Assembly (NCBI GenBank): GCA_017477325.1
Contig: JAFUWV010000006.1
Location: 49,538-113,537 of the forward strand
Direction of reading: 5' to 3'
DNA from: Paludibacteraceae bacterium
GTDB taxonomy: Bacteria > Bacteroidota > Bacteroidia > Bacteroidales > Paludibacteraceae
DNA: 64,000 nucleotides
In this document: positions 26,429 to 34,961 of the stretch, piece by piece
How the letters are laid out: each line of letters begins with the position of its first letter
How positions within the stretch are numbered: position 1 is the stretch's first letter
Translations under genes and position numbers: made by a program
The notes under the pieces: model-generated
The model's database searches: none
What the model saw: only the letters and a program-made list of their open reading frames with translations
What the model was told of the DNA's origin: nothing

Positions 26429-26442
26429 GGCACAGTTTTTGC
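26429..26442 (+). promoter_or_regulatory. sigma-54 (-24/-12) promoter of ltaE-batA-batBC
   Basis: CGGCACAGTTTTTGC has the GG-N10-GC architecture and TTGC of sigma-54 promoters. It lies 42 bases before the ltaE ATG. The identical 15-mer stands upstream of batD at 37035-37049. AraC and LuxR-type proteins do not activate sigma-54, so an NtrC-type activator elsewhere in the genome would be needed. Confidence 0.75.
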
Positions 26443-26484
26443 TATTCATAGAACGACAGTTCTATTCAGCTGTCTATACGACTC

Positions 26485-27510
26485 ATGATTTCATTCACAT
26501 GCGACTATAACGAAGGAGCACACCCTCTGATACTGAGCAGGCTGCAGGAGACTAATCTGATGCAGGAACCGGGTTATGGTGAGGACCGTTTCACCGCTTC
26601 TGCCAAGGAAAAGATTCGCAAAGCAACAGGTTGCTCGCAGGCAGACATTTTTTTCCTTACCGGTGGCACACAGACTAATTCTACGGTTATCGACTCGCTT
26701 CTTCATGCATACGAGGGAGTTGTCGCAGTGCAAACCGGTCATATTGCTGTTCATGAGTCAGGTGCAATAGAAGCAAGCGGTCACAAAGTAATTACTCTGC
26801 CACAACACGGTGGCAAGATGAGTGCTGAAGAACTCAGACTCATGCTTGAGAAGTTCTACTCCGACCCCTCGTGGCAACACATGGTGATCCCAGGAATGGT
26901 CTATCTGTCGTACCCGACTGAGTATGGCACAGTTTACACCAAAGACGAACTTTTGTCTATTCACCGTATTTGCAAGGATTTCCACATACCACTTTATATC
27001 GACGGTGCCCGCTTGGCATACGGCTTGGCAGCCTCATCCTTGACGCTTCAGGAGTTTGCCGGGTTGTGCGATGTGTTTTATATAGGGGGCACAAAAGTGG
27101 GGGCATTGTGTGGAGAAGCAGTGGTATTCCCCCGTGGTAATGCACCTCAACATTTCTTTACTCTGCAGAAGCAACATGGCGCAGTGATGGCAAAAGGCAG
27201 ACTGCTCGGCATTCAGTTTGACACTTTGTTCACCGACAATCTTTATCTGCAACTCGGCAGACACGGAGTTGAAACTGCCAATAAGATGAAAGAGGTTTTC
27301 ATCGAGAGACATATACCATTCTATCTCGAGTCCCCCACCAATCAGCAGTTCCCTATACTGACAAGCCGACAGATGAAAATACTGAATGGTAAAGTTGCTT
27401 ACGAGATATGGGATACTCTCGCTGATGACCGCTGTGTCTGCCGCTTCGCCACAAGTTGGGCGACAACCGAAGAACAAATATATCAGTTAAGTCAAATTCT
27501 CAACTATTAA
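26485..27510 (+). CDS. ltaE: low-specificity L-threonine aldolase-like PLP enzyme
   Basis: A 341-residue member of the beta-eliminating lyase/threonine aldolase family, which splits L-threonine or allo-threonine into glycine and acetaldehyde. Family marks are DYNEGAHPLIL at the start, LTGGTQTNSTVIDSLL, the aspartate strand LYIDGARLAYGLAA, and the PLP-lysine site DVFYIGGTKVGALCGEAVVF. Cytoplasmic. It is the first gene of the unit that includes batA (16 bases on) and stands behind the sigma-54-like box. Its role in a Bat transcript is not obvious; glycine supply to the glycine cleavage enzyme is one possibility (inference). Confidence 0.85.
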   Translation: MISFTCDYNEGAHPLILSRLQETNLMQEPGYGEDRFTASAKEKIRKATGCSQADIFFLTGGTQTNSTVIDSLLHAYEGVVAVQTGHIAVHESGAIEASGHKVITLPQHGGKMSAEELRLMLEKFYSDPSWQHMVIPGMVYLSYPTEYGTVYTKDELLSIHRICKDFHIPLYIDGARLAYGLAASSLTLQEFAGLCDVFYIGGTKVGALCGEAVVFPRGNAPQHFFTLQKQHGAVMAKGRLLGIQFDTLFTDNLYLQLGRHGVETANKMKEVFIERHIPFYLESPTNQQFPILTSRQMKILNGKVAYEIWDTLADDRCVCRFATSWATTEEQIYQLSQILNY

Positions 27511-27526
27511 TATAATCGTCAAAATC

Positions 27527-28513
27527 ATGGTTTTCCAATCACCTGCATATCTGTTTCTGCTTCTACTGCTGATACCCGTTATCGGCTGGTATATATACGA
27601 AATGCGCAAAGCAGATGCCAGTCTGCAAGTCTCATCTACCGAATCGCTCAATCGCCAGCCAAAAACATTACGTCTGTATTTGCTTCACATACCATTTGTT
27701 CTACGCGTGGCGGCCATCGTGCTACTCAGCATCGCCCTCGCCCGCCCTCAACTGACCAATTCTTGGAAGAGTGAAAGCACTGAGGGTATTGATATTATGA
27801 TGGCTCTCGATATATCCGGAACAATGCAGGCAGAAGACTTGCGGCCTAATCGTTTGGAGGCTGCAAAGAATGTGGCTACCGAATTCATCATGTCGCGCCC
27901 TAACGACAATATCGGCCTCGTGGTGTTTGCAGGCGAGAGTTTCTGCCAGTGCCCGCTCACTACCGACCATGCTGTTCTTGTCAACTTGTTCAAGTCTGTA
28001 AAGTTTGGCATGATAGAAGATGGTACAGCTATAGGTCTCGGACTTGCCAATGCTGTCAACCGGATGAAAGACAGCAAAACCAAGTCGAAAGTGGTGATTC
28101 TGCTAACCGATGGTAGCAACAACAGAGGTGACATCGACCCGCAGACTGCCGCAGAGATAGCCAAAACATTCGGTATAAGAGTCTATGCCGTTGGTGTCGG
28201 AAGCCATGGCAAAGCGCGTGTGCCTGTGCAGACTCCGGTAGGAATACAATATATGACCATGGATTCCGAGTTCGACGAAGCCACACTACGCAATATTGCA
28301 CATGCAACAGGAGGCGAGTATTTCAGAGCTACCGACAACAAGTCACTCCAGCAAATATATGAGCAGATTGACCAGATGGAAAAGACCAAGATTCGAGTGC
28401 GAGAGTTCTCAAAACGCACAGAGAATTTCCATCCTTTCCTTATTGCAGCACTTTGCTGTCTCCTGCTTGAAATACTGCTCCGATATTTTGCTTTGAGAAC
28501 TATCAGTAATTAA
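27527..28513 (+). CDS. batA: BatA: VWA-domain membrane protein of the aerotolerance locus
   Basis: 328 residues: two N-terminal hydrophobic segments (YLFLLLLLIPVIGWYIYEM and LRVAAIVLLSIALA), a von Willebrand A domain (about 85-285) with the metal site DISGTMQ and LLTDGSNNRGD, and a C-terminal membrane span (FLIAALCCLLLEILLRYFAL). This is the BatA layout from Bacteroides fragilis, where bat genes aid survival under oxygen. The VWA domain faces the periplasm. It follows the threonine aldolase gene by 16 bases and precedes the batB-batC fusion by a 126-base gap of AT-rich short repeats. Confidence 0.93.
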   Translation: MVFQSPAYLFLLLLLIPVIGWYIYEMRKADASLQVSSTESLNRQPKTLRLYLLHIPFVLRVAAIVLLSIALARPQLTNSWKSESTEGIDIMMALDISGTMQAEDLRPNRLEAAKNVATEFIMSRPNDNIGLVVFAGESFCQCPLTTDHAVLVNLFKSVKFGMIEDGTAIGLGLANAVNRMKDSKTKSKVVILLTDGSNNRGDIDPQTAAEIAKTFGIRVYAVGVGSHGKARVPVQTPVGIQYMTMDSEFDEATLRNIAHATGGEYFRATDNKSLQQIYEQIDQMEKTKIRVREFSKRTENFHPFLIAALCCLLLEILLRYFALRTISN

Positions 28514-28639
28514 TCCTGCGGATTATTGAAGAGTTCACATAAGCTGAGGGTGAACTTAGGTAAGAGATATGAATAATCATTGGTAAATATATAAATCTTC
28601 AAGATTGTAAATTGTAAATCTTTAAATCAATCTATCTTT

Positions 28640-30382
28640 ATGTTTCGTTTTGCTCATATTCAAATGCTTTGGCTGTTACTTGTCATTCCGGTGGCTGTGG
28701 CAGCATACATATATTATACGCGTAAGAAGCGTCGTCAGTTGCAAGAGTTTGGCGACCCTGAACTACTCTCCGAATTGATGCCTAATGCATCCAGAGTGCG
28801 ACCCAATGTGAAATTCTCGCTTCTCATGCTCGCACTCACATTACTCATTTTTGCCTCAGCTCAACCGCAATACGGCACTAAAGAACAGACTATCAAACGA
28901 CAGGGAATAGAAGTCATGTTCGCTCTTGATGTTAGCAACTCTATGCTTGCCGAAGATGTTGCTCCCAACCGACTGGAGAGAGCCAAACAGATGTTGTCCA
29001 AACTCATTGATAAAATGGAGGACGACAAGGTTGGTCTAATAGTCTTTGCTGGAGACGCTTTCGTTCAACTGCCAATAACTGCCGACTATGTCAGTGCCAA
29101 GATGTTTCTGCAGACTATTCAACCCGACTTGATAAAGACTCAGGGAACTGCTATAGGTGCGGCTATAAACACCTGTGTTCGCTCGTTCGGCGGGGAGAGC
29201 GAGGCAAGCAGAGTGATTATTCTCATCACCGATGGTGAAAATCATGAAGATGACGCCAAAACAGCTGCCGAAGAGGCCAAGAAAAAAGGAATCAAGGTGA
29301 TGGTAGTCGGTATAGGTAAACCCGAAGGCACGCCAATACCTGTCGCCGGAACGAACAACTTCATGAAAGACAGACAAGGAAACGTCGTCGTAAGTCGTCT
29401 CAATGAAGATATGTGCAAACAAATAGCAGCGGCAGGAGACGGACTTTATGTCAGATGCGACAACACCAATACTGCCATGAGAGCACTGCAAAAAGAAATC
29501 GACACTCTGGCTAAAGCCGACATCGAAACAAAAGTGTTTACCGACTACAACGAGCAATATCAATCCTTTGTACTGCTCGCACTTCTCATCCTTATCATCG
29601 ACTTCTTCATCTTCAACCGTAAAAACAAGAGATTGAGCAAAATCAATATTTTCGAAGACAATAAAATGAAAACTACTTCCGCTAACCTCAAAACCACTAT
29701 TGTCATAATCCTTCTTGCCCTACTCTCTCCTGACCTTATGGCACAGAAAGAATCAAGTGATATTCGAAAAGGCAATCGGCAATACGACAAGGAAAACTAT
29801 ACCGATGCAGAAATTGACTATAGGCGAGGACTCGAAAAAAACGACAAATCATTCGAAGCACATTTCAATCTCGGTGACGCTCTTTTCAAACAAGAGAAAT
29901 ATCCCGAAGCGATAGACGAATACAAAGCTGCAGAAAATTATATCAGCAAAGGAGATAAGGCTAAAAAGAAAGATAAAAAACGACATGCCGACATTGACCA
30001 TAATATAGGCAATGCCCAATTCGCACAGCAACAATATGCCGAAGCTGTCGAGAGCTACAAACGCTCGCTTAGAAACAACCCGCAAGACAACGATACTCGC
30101 TACAACCTCGTTAAAGCAATGCAGATGCTTCAGCAGCAACAGCAGCAACAGCAAAATCAAGATCAGCAACAACAGCAAAACCAACAACAACAGCAGCAAC
30201 AGCAAAACCAACAACAGCAAGAGCAGCAACAAGAACAGCAACAGAACCAAGATCAACAACAGATGGACAAAGAAACTGCCGAGCAACTGCTGCAAGCACT
30301 CGAACAAGACGAGCAAGATACACAAGAAAAAGCCAAACGGCAGCAAGCGCAAGGCGGAAAACGAGTTGAGAAAAACTGGTAA
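28640..30382 (+). CDS. batB/batC: BatB-BatC fusion: VWA domain plus TPR and Gln-rich tail
   Basis: 580 residues in one frame. Residues 1-335 are BatB: two membrane segments, a VWA domain with DVSNSML and ITDGENHEDD, then a C-terminal span (SFVLLALLILIIDFFIF). A second hydrophobic segment beginning at Met343 (MKTTSANLKTTIVIILLALL ... MAQ) looks like a complete signal peptide. It is followed by BatC: about three TPR units (residues 375-490, e.g. AHFNLGDALFKQEKYPEAIDEY and NIGNAQFAQQQYAEAVESYKRSL). A Gln/Asn tract spans 497-541. BatB and BatC are separate in B. fragilis. Here there is no stop between them, but internal initiation at 29666 could still produce free BatC. Followed by a terminator at 30389-30418. 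Confidence 0.88.
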   Translation: MFRFAHIQMLWLLLVIPVAVAAYIYYTRKKRRQLQEFGDPELLSELMPNASRVRPNVKFSLLMLALTLLIFASAQPQYGTKEQTIKRQGIEVMFALDVSNSMLAEDVAPNRLERAKQMLSKLIDKMEDDKVGLIVFAGDAFVQLPITADYVSAKMFLQTIQPDLIKTQGTAIGAAINTCVRSFGGESEASRVIILITDGENHEDDAKTAAEEAKKKGIKVMVVGIGKPEGTPIPVAGTNNFMKDRQGNVVVSRLNEDMCKQIAAAGDGLYVRCDNTNTAMRALQKEIDTLAKADIETKVFTDYNEQYQSFVLLALLILIIDFFIFNRKNKRLSKINIFEDNKMKTTSANLKTTIVIILLALLSPDLMAQKESSDIRKGNRQYDKENYTDAEIDYRRGLEKNDKSFEAHFNLGDALFKQEKYPEAIDEYKAAENYISKGDKAKKKDKKRHADIDHNIGNAQFAQQQYAEAVESYKRSLRNNPQDNDTRYNLVKAMQMLQQQQQQQQNQDQQQQQNQQQQQQQQNQQQQEQQQEQQQNQDQQQMDKETAEQLLQALEQDEQDTQEKAKRQQAQGGKRVEKNW

Positions 30383-30388
30383 TAATAC

Positions 30389-30418
30389 AAAAAGAGATAC
30401 TTGGGTGTCTCTTTTTTT
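30389..30418 (+). terminator. rho-independent terminator after batBC
   Basis: AAAAGAGA (30390-30397) pairs with TCTCTTTT (30408-30415); the stem can extend through TAC/GTG. It ends in a T-run. It closes the ltaE-batA-batBC unit. Confidence 0.88.
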
Positions 30419-30423
30419 ATGTC

Positions 30424-30454
30424 TTTGCAGTTCCAAATTTTATTTGTATCTTTG
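30424..30454 (+). promoter_or_regulatory. consensus promoter TTTG-N19-TATCTTTG of the SpoIIE/STAS block
   Basis: TTTG at 30424-30427 and TATCTTTG at 30447-30454 are separated by exactly 19 bases, a full match to the Bacteroidota vegetative promoter. It directly follows the batBC terminator and would start transcripts near 30461, before the ATG at 30494. Confidence 0.85.
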
Positions 30455-30493
30455 CACCCGATCACGAAGTTGTCTCTCATTCTTTCTTTGGAT

Positions 30494-32626
30494 ATGAAAA
30501 ACAAAACCGACAAAAATAGCCCCATCTTCCGCTCGCGTGGAGGGCTCTGGATACTTATATGTGCTGCACTGGTGCTTGAAGGAACGGCATGCGTGCAATA
30601 TTTCTATTCTCGAGCCGGGATAAAAAATGAAGCTGAACGCAGAGCTGCAAGCGAACTCCGGCGGGCAGAGTTGGAAATTAATGTCATTACCGCACAAGTC
30701 GAGATGGCTGTCAAAACAATGGCTATTCTTGCACAGCGAGACCTGCAATCGCCCGACTCTATGATGAATATAACTAAGCTCATGGTAGAGCGAACTCCTA
30801 ATATGGTAGGCGCTGCCATCGCTTTCAAAGAGAACTTCTATCCGAAATATGGTAAATGGTTCGAAGCATATAGCTCTGAGATGACTCACGGAGTCAAAAC
30901 CGGTATCGTGCCAAGACAGATTGGTAGCAGCCGGCACAACTATTTCGAGTCAGAGTGGTTCGAGGCTGGAATGACGGTTGATACTTGCTGGTGGTGCGAG
31001 CCATACCTTGACGAAGAAGGAGCCGGCGAAATGCTTGTCAGCTGCTCATACCCTGTTAAAAACTATAAGGGTGAAGTTGTAGCCGTTGCTCTCGCCGACA
31101 TATCGCTCAAACACCTGCAACGATTGTCAGAATATCTGCAGATCTATCCTAATAGCTACTACTCTATCACATCTGGCAACGGCACCGCCATTGTACCAAC
31201 GCCTGACACCATCCCCGGACTCAAATATCACATCTTCAACGAGTTTATTGATGCAACCGGATGGTCTATGTCTATCATCATACCCGACGATGTCATCTAT
31301 GCCGACCTCAAGCGTATCGGACTCATCGTAACCATAATGATGATTCTCGGACTCGCTCTCCTCATCTTCATCATGTATCGTAGCGCTAAAGGATTGCTCA
31401 GCCTCATCTCCGTCAGCAACCGGCAAGAACGGTTAGAGAGCGAGCTCGACATAGCCAAGAAAATACAAATGGCTATGCTGCCTACTCGGTTCCCGCCCTT
31501 CCCTGGCTACGAGGACTTACATATCTTCGGCACTGTCATACCCGCAAAACAAGTCGGAGGAGATATCTACGATTTTCATGTCAACAACCGCAAACTCTAT
31601 TTCTGCATCGGCGACGTCAGCGGAAAAGGAGTACCAGCTGCACTCGTCATGGCGGTCACACGCTCACTCTTCCGTACTATCTCACAGCAAGAGGACTCAC
31701 CGGAAATAATGATGAAGGATATGAACAAGTCACTCGCCGAGTTGAATCGGTTGAATATGTTCGTCACTTTCTTCCTCGGAGTGCTGGACCTTGATAACGG
31801 CAAAATGAAATACTGCAACGCCGGACACAATGCACCCATTGTCATTGGTGACAATTCCGCGCCGCAAGCACTTAACATCACCGCCAACCTGCCGCTCGGT
31901 GTATTGGATGACTTCAACTTTATCGGACAAGAAACTGTCATCAACCCCAACGACACTCTATTCTTATATACCGACGGACTCACCGAAGCAGAGAACGAAC
32001 TGAAACAACTCTTCGGAGAAGCAGCCATGATGCACAATCTGCAAATCACCGGCTCTAAGCTCACACCAAACCAACTGCTCGAACAAATGCAGAACGCAGT
32101 TAACACTTTTGTTGGCAATGCCGAACAAAGTGACGACCTCACAATGTTCGCCATCAAATACATGCCGGGAGATAATACTTCTTACGACAATACTGTCAAC
32201 ATCAAGAACAACACTCTGCCCGATCACACACAATACTTCTCCATCGTTATGCGTAACGACATAGAGCAAATACCTACGCTTGCCGAGTGGATTGATAGTC
32301 TTCAACTCCCCGAGTCTATGGTTATGAGCATCAACCTTGCTCTCGAAGAGATAGTCAGCAACGTCATGCTCTATGCATATCCTAAAGACAAAAGCGGACA
32401 AGTACTCATCAATGCCGAAAAACGGGAACACTCCATCACATTCATCGTTTCCGACTCCGGCATCGCGTTCGACCCTACACAGCATGCACCGGCTGATATC
32501 ACACTCTCAGCTGAAGAACGGCAAATAGGCGGGCTCGGGATTCATCTCGTCAGACAAATTATGGACAAAATAGAATATCAACGAAAAGGAAAAAAGAATA
32601 TCCTTACCATGGTAAAAGAATATTAA
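30494..32626 (+). CDS. sensor SpoIIE/RsbU-type phosphatase fused to RsbW-like ATPase
   Basis: 710 residues from the ATG at 30494; the earlier in-frame ATG at 30401 lies in the terminator and before the promoter. Order: cytoplasmic start, membrane span (about 17-36), extracytoplasmic Cache-like sensor (about 40-285), second span (about 290-310), short linker, SpoIIE/PP2C phosphatase (about 345-560) with VGGDIYDF, IGDVSGKGVPAAL, YTDGLTEAE and SDDLTMF metal residues, then a histidine-kinase-like ATPase (about 580-705) with N-box LALEEIVSNVMLYAYP, VSDSGIAFDP and GGLGIHLVRQIM. All catalytic residues are intact. Such proteins act on a STAS protein, which is encoded two bases downstream. Confidence 0.92.
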   Translation: MKNKTDKNSPIFRSRGGLWILICAALVLEGTACVQYFYSRAGIKNEAERRAASELRRAELEINVITAQVEMAVKTMAILAQRDLQSPDSMMNITKLMVERTPNMVGAAIAFKENFYPKYGKWFEAYSSEMTHGVKTGIVPRQIGSSRHNYFESEWFEAGMTVDTCWWCEPYLDEEGAGEMLVSCSYPVKNYKGEVVAVALADISLKHLQRLSEYLQIYPNSYYSITSGNGTAIVPTPDTIPGLKYHIFNEFIDATGWSMSIIIPDDVIYADLKRIGLIVTIMMILGLALLIFIMYRSAKGLLSLISVSNRQERLESELDIAKKIQMAMLPTRFPPFPGYEDLHIFGTVIPAKQVGGDIYDFHVNNRKLYFCIGDVSGKGVPAALVMAVTRSLFRTISQQEDSPEIMMKDMNKSLAELNRLNMFVTFFLGVLDLDNGKMKYCNAGHNAPIVIGDNSAPQALNITANLPLGVLDDFNFIGQETVINPNDTLFLYTDGLTEAENELKQLFGEAAMMHNLQITGSKLTPNQLLEQMQNAVNTFVGNAEQSDDLTMFAIKYMPGDNTSYDNTVNIKNNTLPDHTQYFSIVMRNDIEQIPTLAEWIDSLQLPESMVMSINLALEEIVSNVMLYAYPKDKSGQVLINAEKREHSITFIVSDSGIAFDPTQHAPADITLSAEERQIGGLGIHLVRQIMDKIEYQRKGKKNILTMVKEY

Positions 32627-32628
32627 GT

Positions 32629-32931
32629 ATGACAACAACTATCGAAAGAACCGGCAAACAACTCATTGCCCACTTCTGTGGCAGACTCGACACAGCTGCC
32701 GCCATCCAGACTACCGAAGACGTTAAACCACTCCTGGAAGCAGAAAAAACTGAAATCATTCTTGACTGCAGCCAACTCGACTACATCTCTTCGTCAGGTC
32801 TCCGCATCTTCCTCGCAATCAGAAAAGAAGCGGCGGCTAAAGCTAACAAAGTTCTGGTCAAGAACATTAACAATGAGATTCGGCAGGTATTCGTCATGAC
32901 CGGTTTCATCAGCCTATTCGAAATTGAATAG
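32629..32931 (+). CDS. STAS-domain anti-sigma-factor antagonist-like protein
   Basis: A 100-residue single STAS domain of the SpoIIAA/RsbV type. The switch serine is in the conserved LDYISSSGLRIFLAIRKEA segment (the middle of the three serines aligns with the phosphorylated serine of SpoIIAA). It begins two bases after the phosphatase/ATPase gene, so the pair is co-translated: the ATPase domain could phosphorylate this serine and the PP2C domain remove the phosphate. The final target (an anti-sigma factor, a sigma factor or another protein) is not encoded nearby. Confidence 0.93.
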   Translation: MTTTIERTGKQLIAHFCGRLDTAAAIQTTEDVKPLLEAEKTEIILDCSQLDYISSSGLRIFLAIRKEAAAKANKVLVKNINNEIRQVFVMTGFISLFEIE

Positions 32932-32952
32932 AACACTTTAAACTGTTATACA

Positions 32953-34029
32953 ATGAGTGAGTCTCTCGATTTTCATTGCCAAATGATACTCGACGAGTAT
33001 CGTCAGTCACTGCCACAATTGGAAAAATTAAGGCAACTCGTCGTCAAAACTCTTTATGAGGCTTTGCAGCGAAACGGCATTATTGTCACTACCATAGAGT
33101 CACGTATCAAAACCGAGATCAGTCTGACAGGAAAACTCGTACTCAAAGGTAATAAATATGCATCGCTCAACGACATTACAGACATACTCGGAACACGTAT
33201 CGTCACCTTCTATACCGACGATGTTGACCGTATCGCCGCTATGGCAGAACAGATTTTCGACATCGACTGGGACAACTCTGTTGACAAACGAAGGCTGCAT
33301 CAGTTGGATAGTTTCGGATACAACTCCCTGCACTATATCTGCCGGCTCAAGCAAGACGACTGCGATGAGCAACTGAGAAATATTCCTTTCGAACTGCAAC
33401 TGCGTACCACGTTGCAACATGCATGGGCGGCTATCAACCACGATATCGGATACAAAACAGGTGTCGAGATACCGCAAGAATATATGCGGCAAATGAACCG
33501 GCTGGCTGGTATGCTTGAGATGGCTGACGACGAATTCAGTCGGATCAGAACCGAAATCAACGACTATCGCAGGCGTGTGCAACAACTCGTACAAAACGGC
33601 AAACTTGACGATGTACAACTCGATGGCGACACCTTCCACAGTTATCTTGAGGCTAAACCACTCGAACAACTCACCAAACGTATTGCGGCTATCAACCAGG
33701 CGGAGATTCAGGAGGTCTCGCTTATGCCATATCTGCCTGTTTTCAAAGCTTTCGGTTGCAAAACACTCGGAGATGTAAATAAGATTATTAAAAACTATGC
33801 CGACAATGCTTACCGGCTCGCCAGACACCAACTCGGTAACACAGATATCGACATCATCTCTTCCGCACTCGGACTGCAAAACATCTGTATAGTATGCATC
33901 TTGCAGCAAGGTGGAGGACGTATCGGACTACGACGATTCTATGATGCTATCAATGGCGAATCTATGCAAAACGAAATGCTCGCCGATATCACTTTCAAAC
34001 AAGCGCAGCAACTGCCCTTTATGAACTAA
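32953..34029 (+). CDS. RelA/SpoT-domain nucleotide pyrophosphokinase-like protein
   Basis: 358 residues. Residues 1-210 form a RelA/SpoT synthetase domain: ESRIKTEISLTGKL, DILGTRIVTFY, FGYNSLHYICRL and FELQLRTTLQHAWAAINHDIGYKTG. The catalytic-type Asp and the Glu of EL(Q)LRT are present, while the usual Glu of the WxxxEH segment is Asn (INHD), as I recall for this Bacteroidota subfamily. Residues 215-358 are an uncharacterised helical domain; there is no HD, TGS or ACT domain. It may make (p)ppGpp or another pyrophosphorylated nucleotide or modify RNA. It lies 21 bases after the STAS gene. An HD hydrolase-like gene lies two genes on. Confidence 0.88.
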   Translation: MSESLDFHCQMILDEYRQSLPQLEKLRQLVVKTLYEALQRNGIIVTTIESRIKTEISLTGKLVLKGNKYASLNDITDILGTRIVTFYTDDVDRIAAMAEQIFDIDWDNSVDKRRLHQLDSFGYNSLHYICRLKQDDCDEQLRNIPFELQLRTTLQHAWAAINHDIGYKTGVEIPQEYMRQMNRLAGMLEMADDEFSRIRTEINDYRRRVQQLVQNGKLDDVQLDGDTFHSYLEAKPLEQLTKRIAAINQAEIQEVSLMPYLPVFKAFGCKTLGDVNKIIKNYADNAYRLARHQLGNTDIDIISSALGLQNICIVCILQQGGGRIGLRRFYDAINGESMQNEMLADITFKQAQQLPFMN

Positions 34030-34064
34030 ACCCGTAATCATGTAATCCGTAACCCAGTAACCAT
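34030..34064. repeat. degenerate GTAACC repeat between synthetase and kinase genes
   Basis: CCCGTAATC, CCGTAACC and CAGTAACC units fill the gap directly after the stop codon. Confidence 0.75.
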
Positions 34065-34072
34065 TTTTCTCC

Positions 34073-34912
34073 ATGTCCCCCACTCTCATCAATCTCGACG
34101 ACTACATTTATTTTGGCGAAGGTGCCAATGGAGCCAGTTACAATCACAAAACTGACCCCAACATCATGCTCAAAATCTATTTCCGCAATTTCGAGGCGGC
34201 AGAAAAAGAACTAATGCTCGCCCGGAAAGTATATCAGGCCGGTATCCCGACACCGCAGCCCGGAGACCTCGTCACGGATGGCGAACGTATGGGTATCCGC
34301 TTTCAACGGATACCGGGTAAGATATCTTATGCACGAGCTGTTGCTAACGACCCGCAGAATACGGAGATATATGCACGGGAGTTTGCACACATGTGCAAAC
34401 AACTGCACCAAACACAGGTAGATACCACTATCTTCCCGGATGTCAAACAGCACTACTGCCGGCTCCTTGAGCAAAACCCGTTCTTCACTCCTATCCAGAA
34501 AGAGAAGATACGCAACTGCATCCTCTCTGCACCAGATACTGACACCGCACTGCATGGTGACCTCCAGTTCGGAAATGCACTCTATACCGACATCAATGGC
34601 AAACGGGAGCAGTTCTTCATCGACCTCGGTGACTTCTGCTACGGATACCCTATGTTTGATTTGGGTATGGTGTATATCACATGCATACTCGATGATGACG
34701 AGTTCCTACAGTCGGCTTTCCACATGAATAAGCCTACTGCCGAACGTTTCTGGAAAGCTTTCGCACCCGAGTATTTCGGTCACAACGCCAATCTCACCGA
34801 AATAGAAAAAGAAGTCAGAATCTATGCCGGCCTCAAAACACTCATCATCGAAAGAGACACCAAAAGGCCTATGCCCGAATTCCGCGCTATGCTCGAAGGT
34901 ACTATCTATTAA
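34073..34912 (+). CDS. aminoglycoside-phosphotransferase-like (APH/choline-kinase fold) kinase
   Basis: A 279-residue small-molecule kinase of the APH fold. The N-lobe has a glycine-rich start (YFGEGANGASY) and the ATP lysine MLKIYFR; the catalytic loop is TALHGDLQFGNALY (H-G-D-x4-N) and the metal site is FFIDLGDFCYGYPMFDLG. All key residues are present. Substrate unknown; phylum relatives are annotated as generic phosphotransferases, and nothing here argues for antibiotic resistance. It lies between the RelA/SpoT-like synthetase and the HD hydrolase gene, separated from each by GTAACC repeats. Confidence 0.87.
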   Translation: MSPTLINLDDYIYFGEGANGASYNHKTDPNIMLKIYFRNFEAAEKELMLARKVYQAGIPTPQPGDLVTDGERMGIRFQRIPGKISYARAVANDPQNTEIYAREFAHMCKQLHQTQVDTTIFPDVKQHYCRLLEQNPFFTPIQKEKIRNCILSAPDTDTALHGDLQFGNALYTDINGKREQFFIDLGDFCYGYPMFDLGMVYITCILDDDEFLQSAFHMNKPTAERFWKAFAPEYFGHNANLTEIEKEVRIYAGLKTLIIERDTKRPMPEFRAMLEGTIY

Positions 34913-34956
34913 CCTGTATCCAGTAACCAGTAACCAGTAACCAGTAACCAGTAACC
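34910..34956. repeat. CAGTAAC 7-bp tandem array
   Basis: Six units beginning at the stop codon of the kinase gene (TAACC) and ending 5 bases before the HD-domain gene's ATG. Confidence 0.92.
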
Positions 34957-34961
34957 CCCTT

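Noticed and set aside
26667-26945. Other GGCAC-containing stretches as sigma-54 promoters (for example in ltaE)
   Set aside because: They lack the TTGC at the right 10-base spacing and are within coding sequence.
29849-30436. Minus-strand frame rich in Leu, Val and Ile resembling a membrane protein
   Set aside because: It is the complement of the CAG/CAA-rich BatC tract; hydrophobicity comes from CTG/TTG codons only.
30401-30493. Longer start for the SpoIIE phosphatase
   Set aside because: The upstream ATG lies within the batBC terminator and before the consensus promoter.
34073-34912. Antibiotic resistance kinase
   Set aside because: APH-fold residues are present, but nothing in the sequence or context points to an antibiotic substrate.
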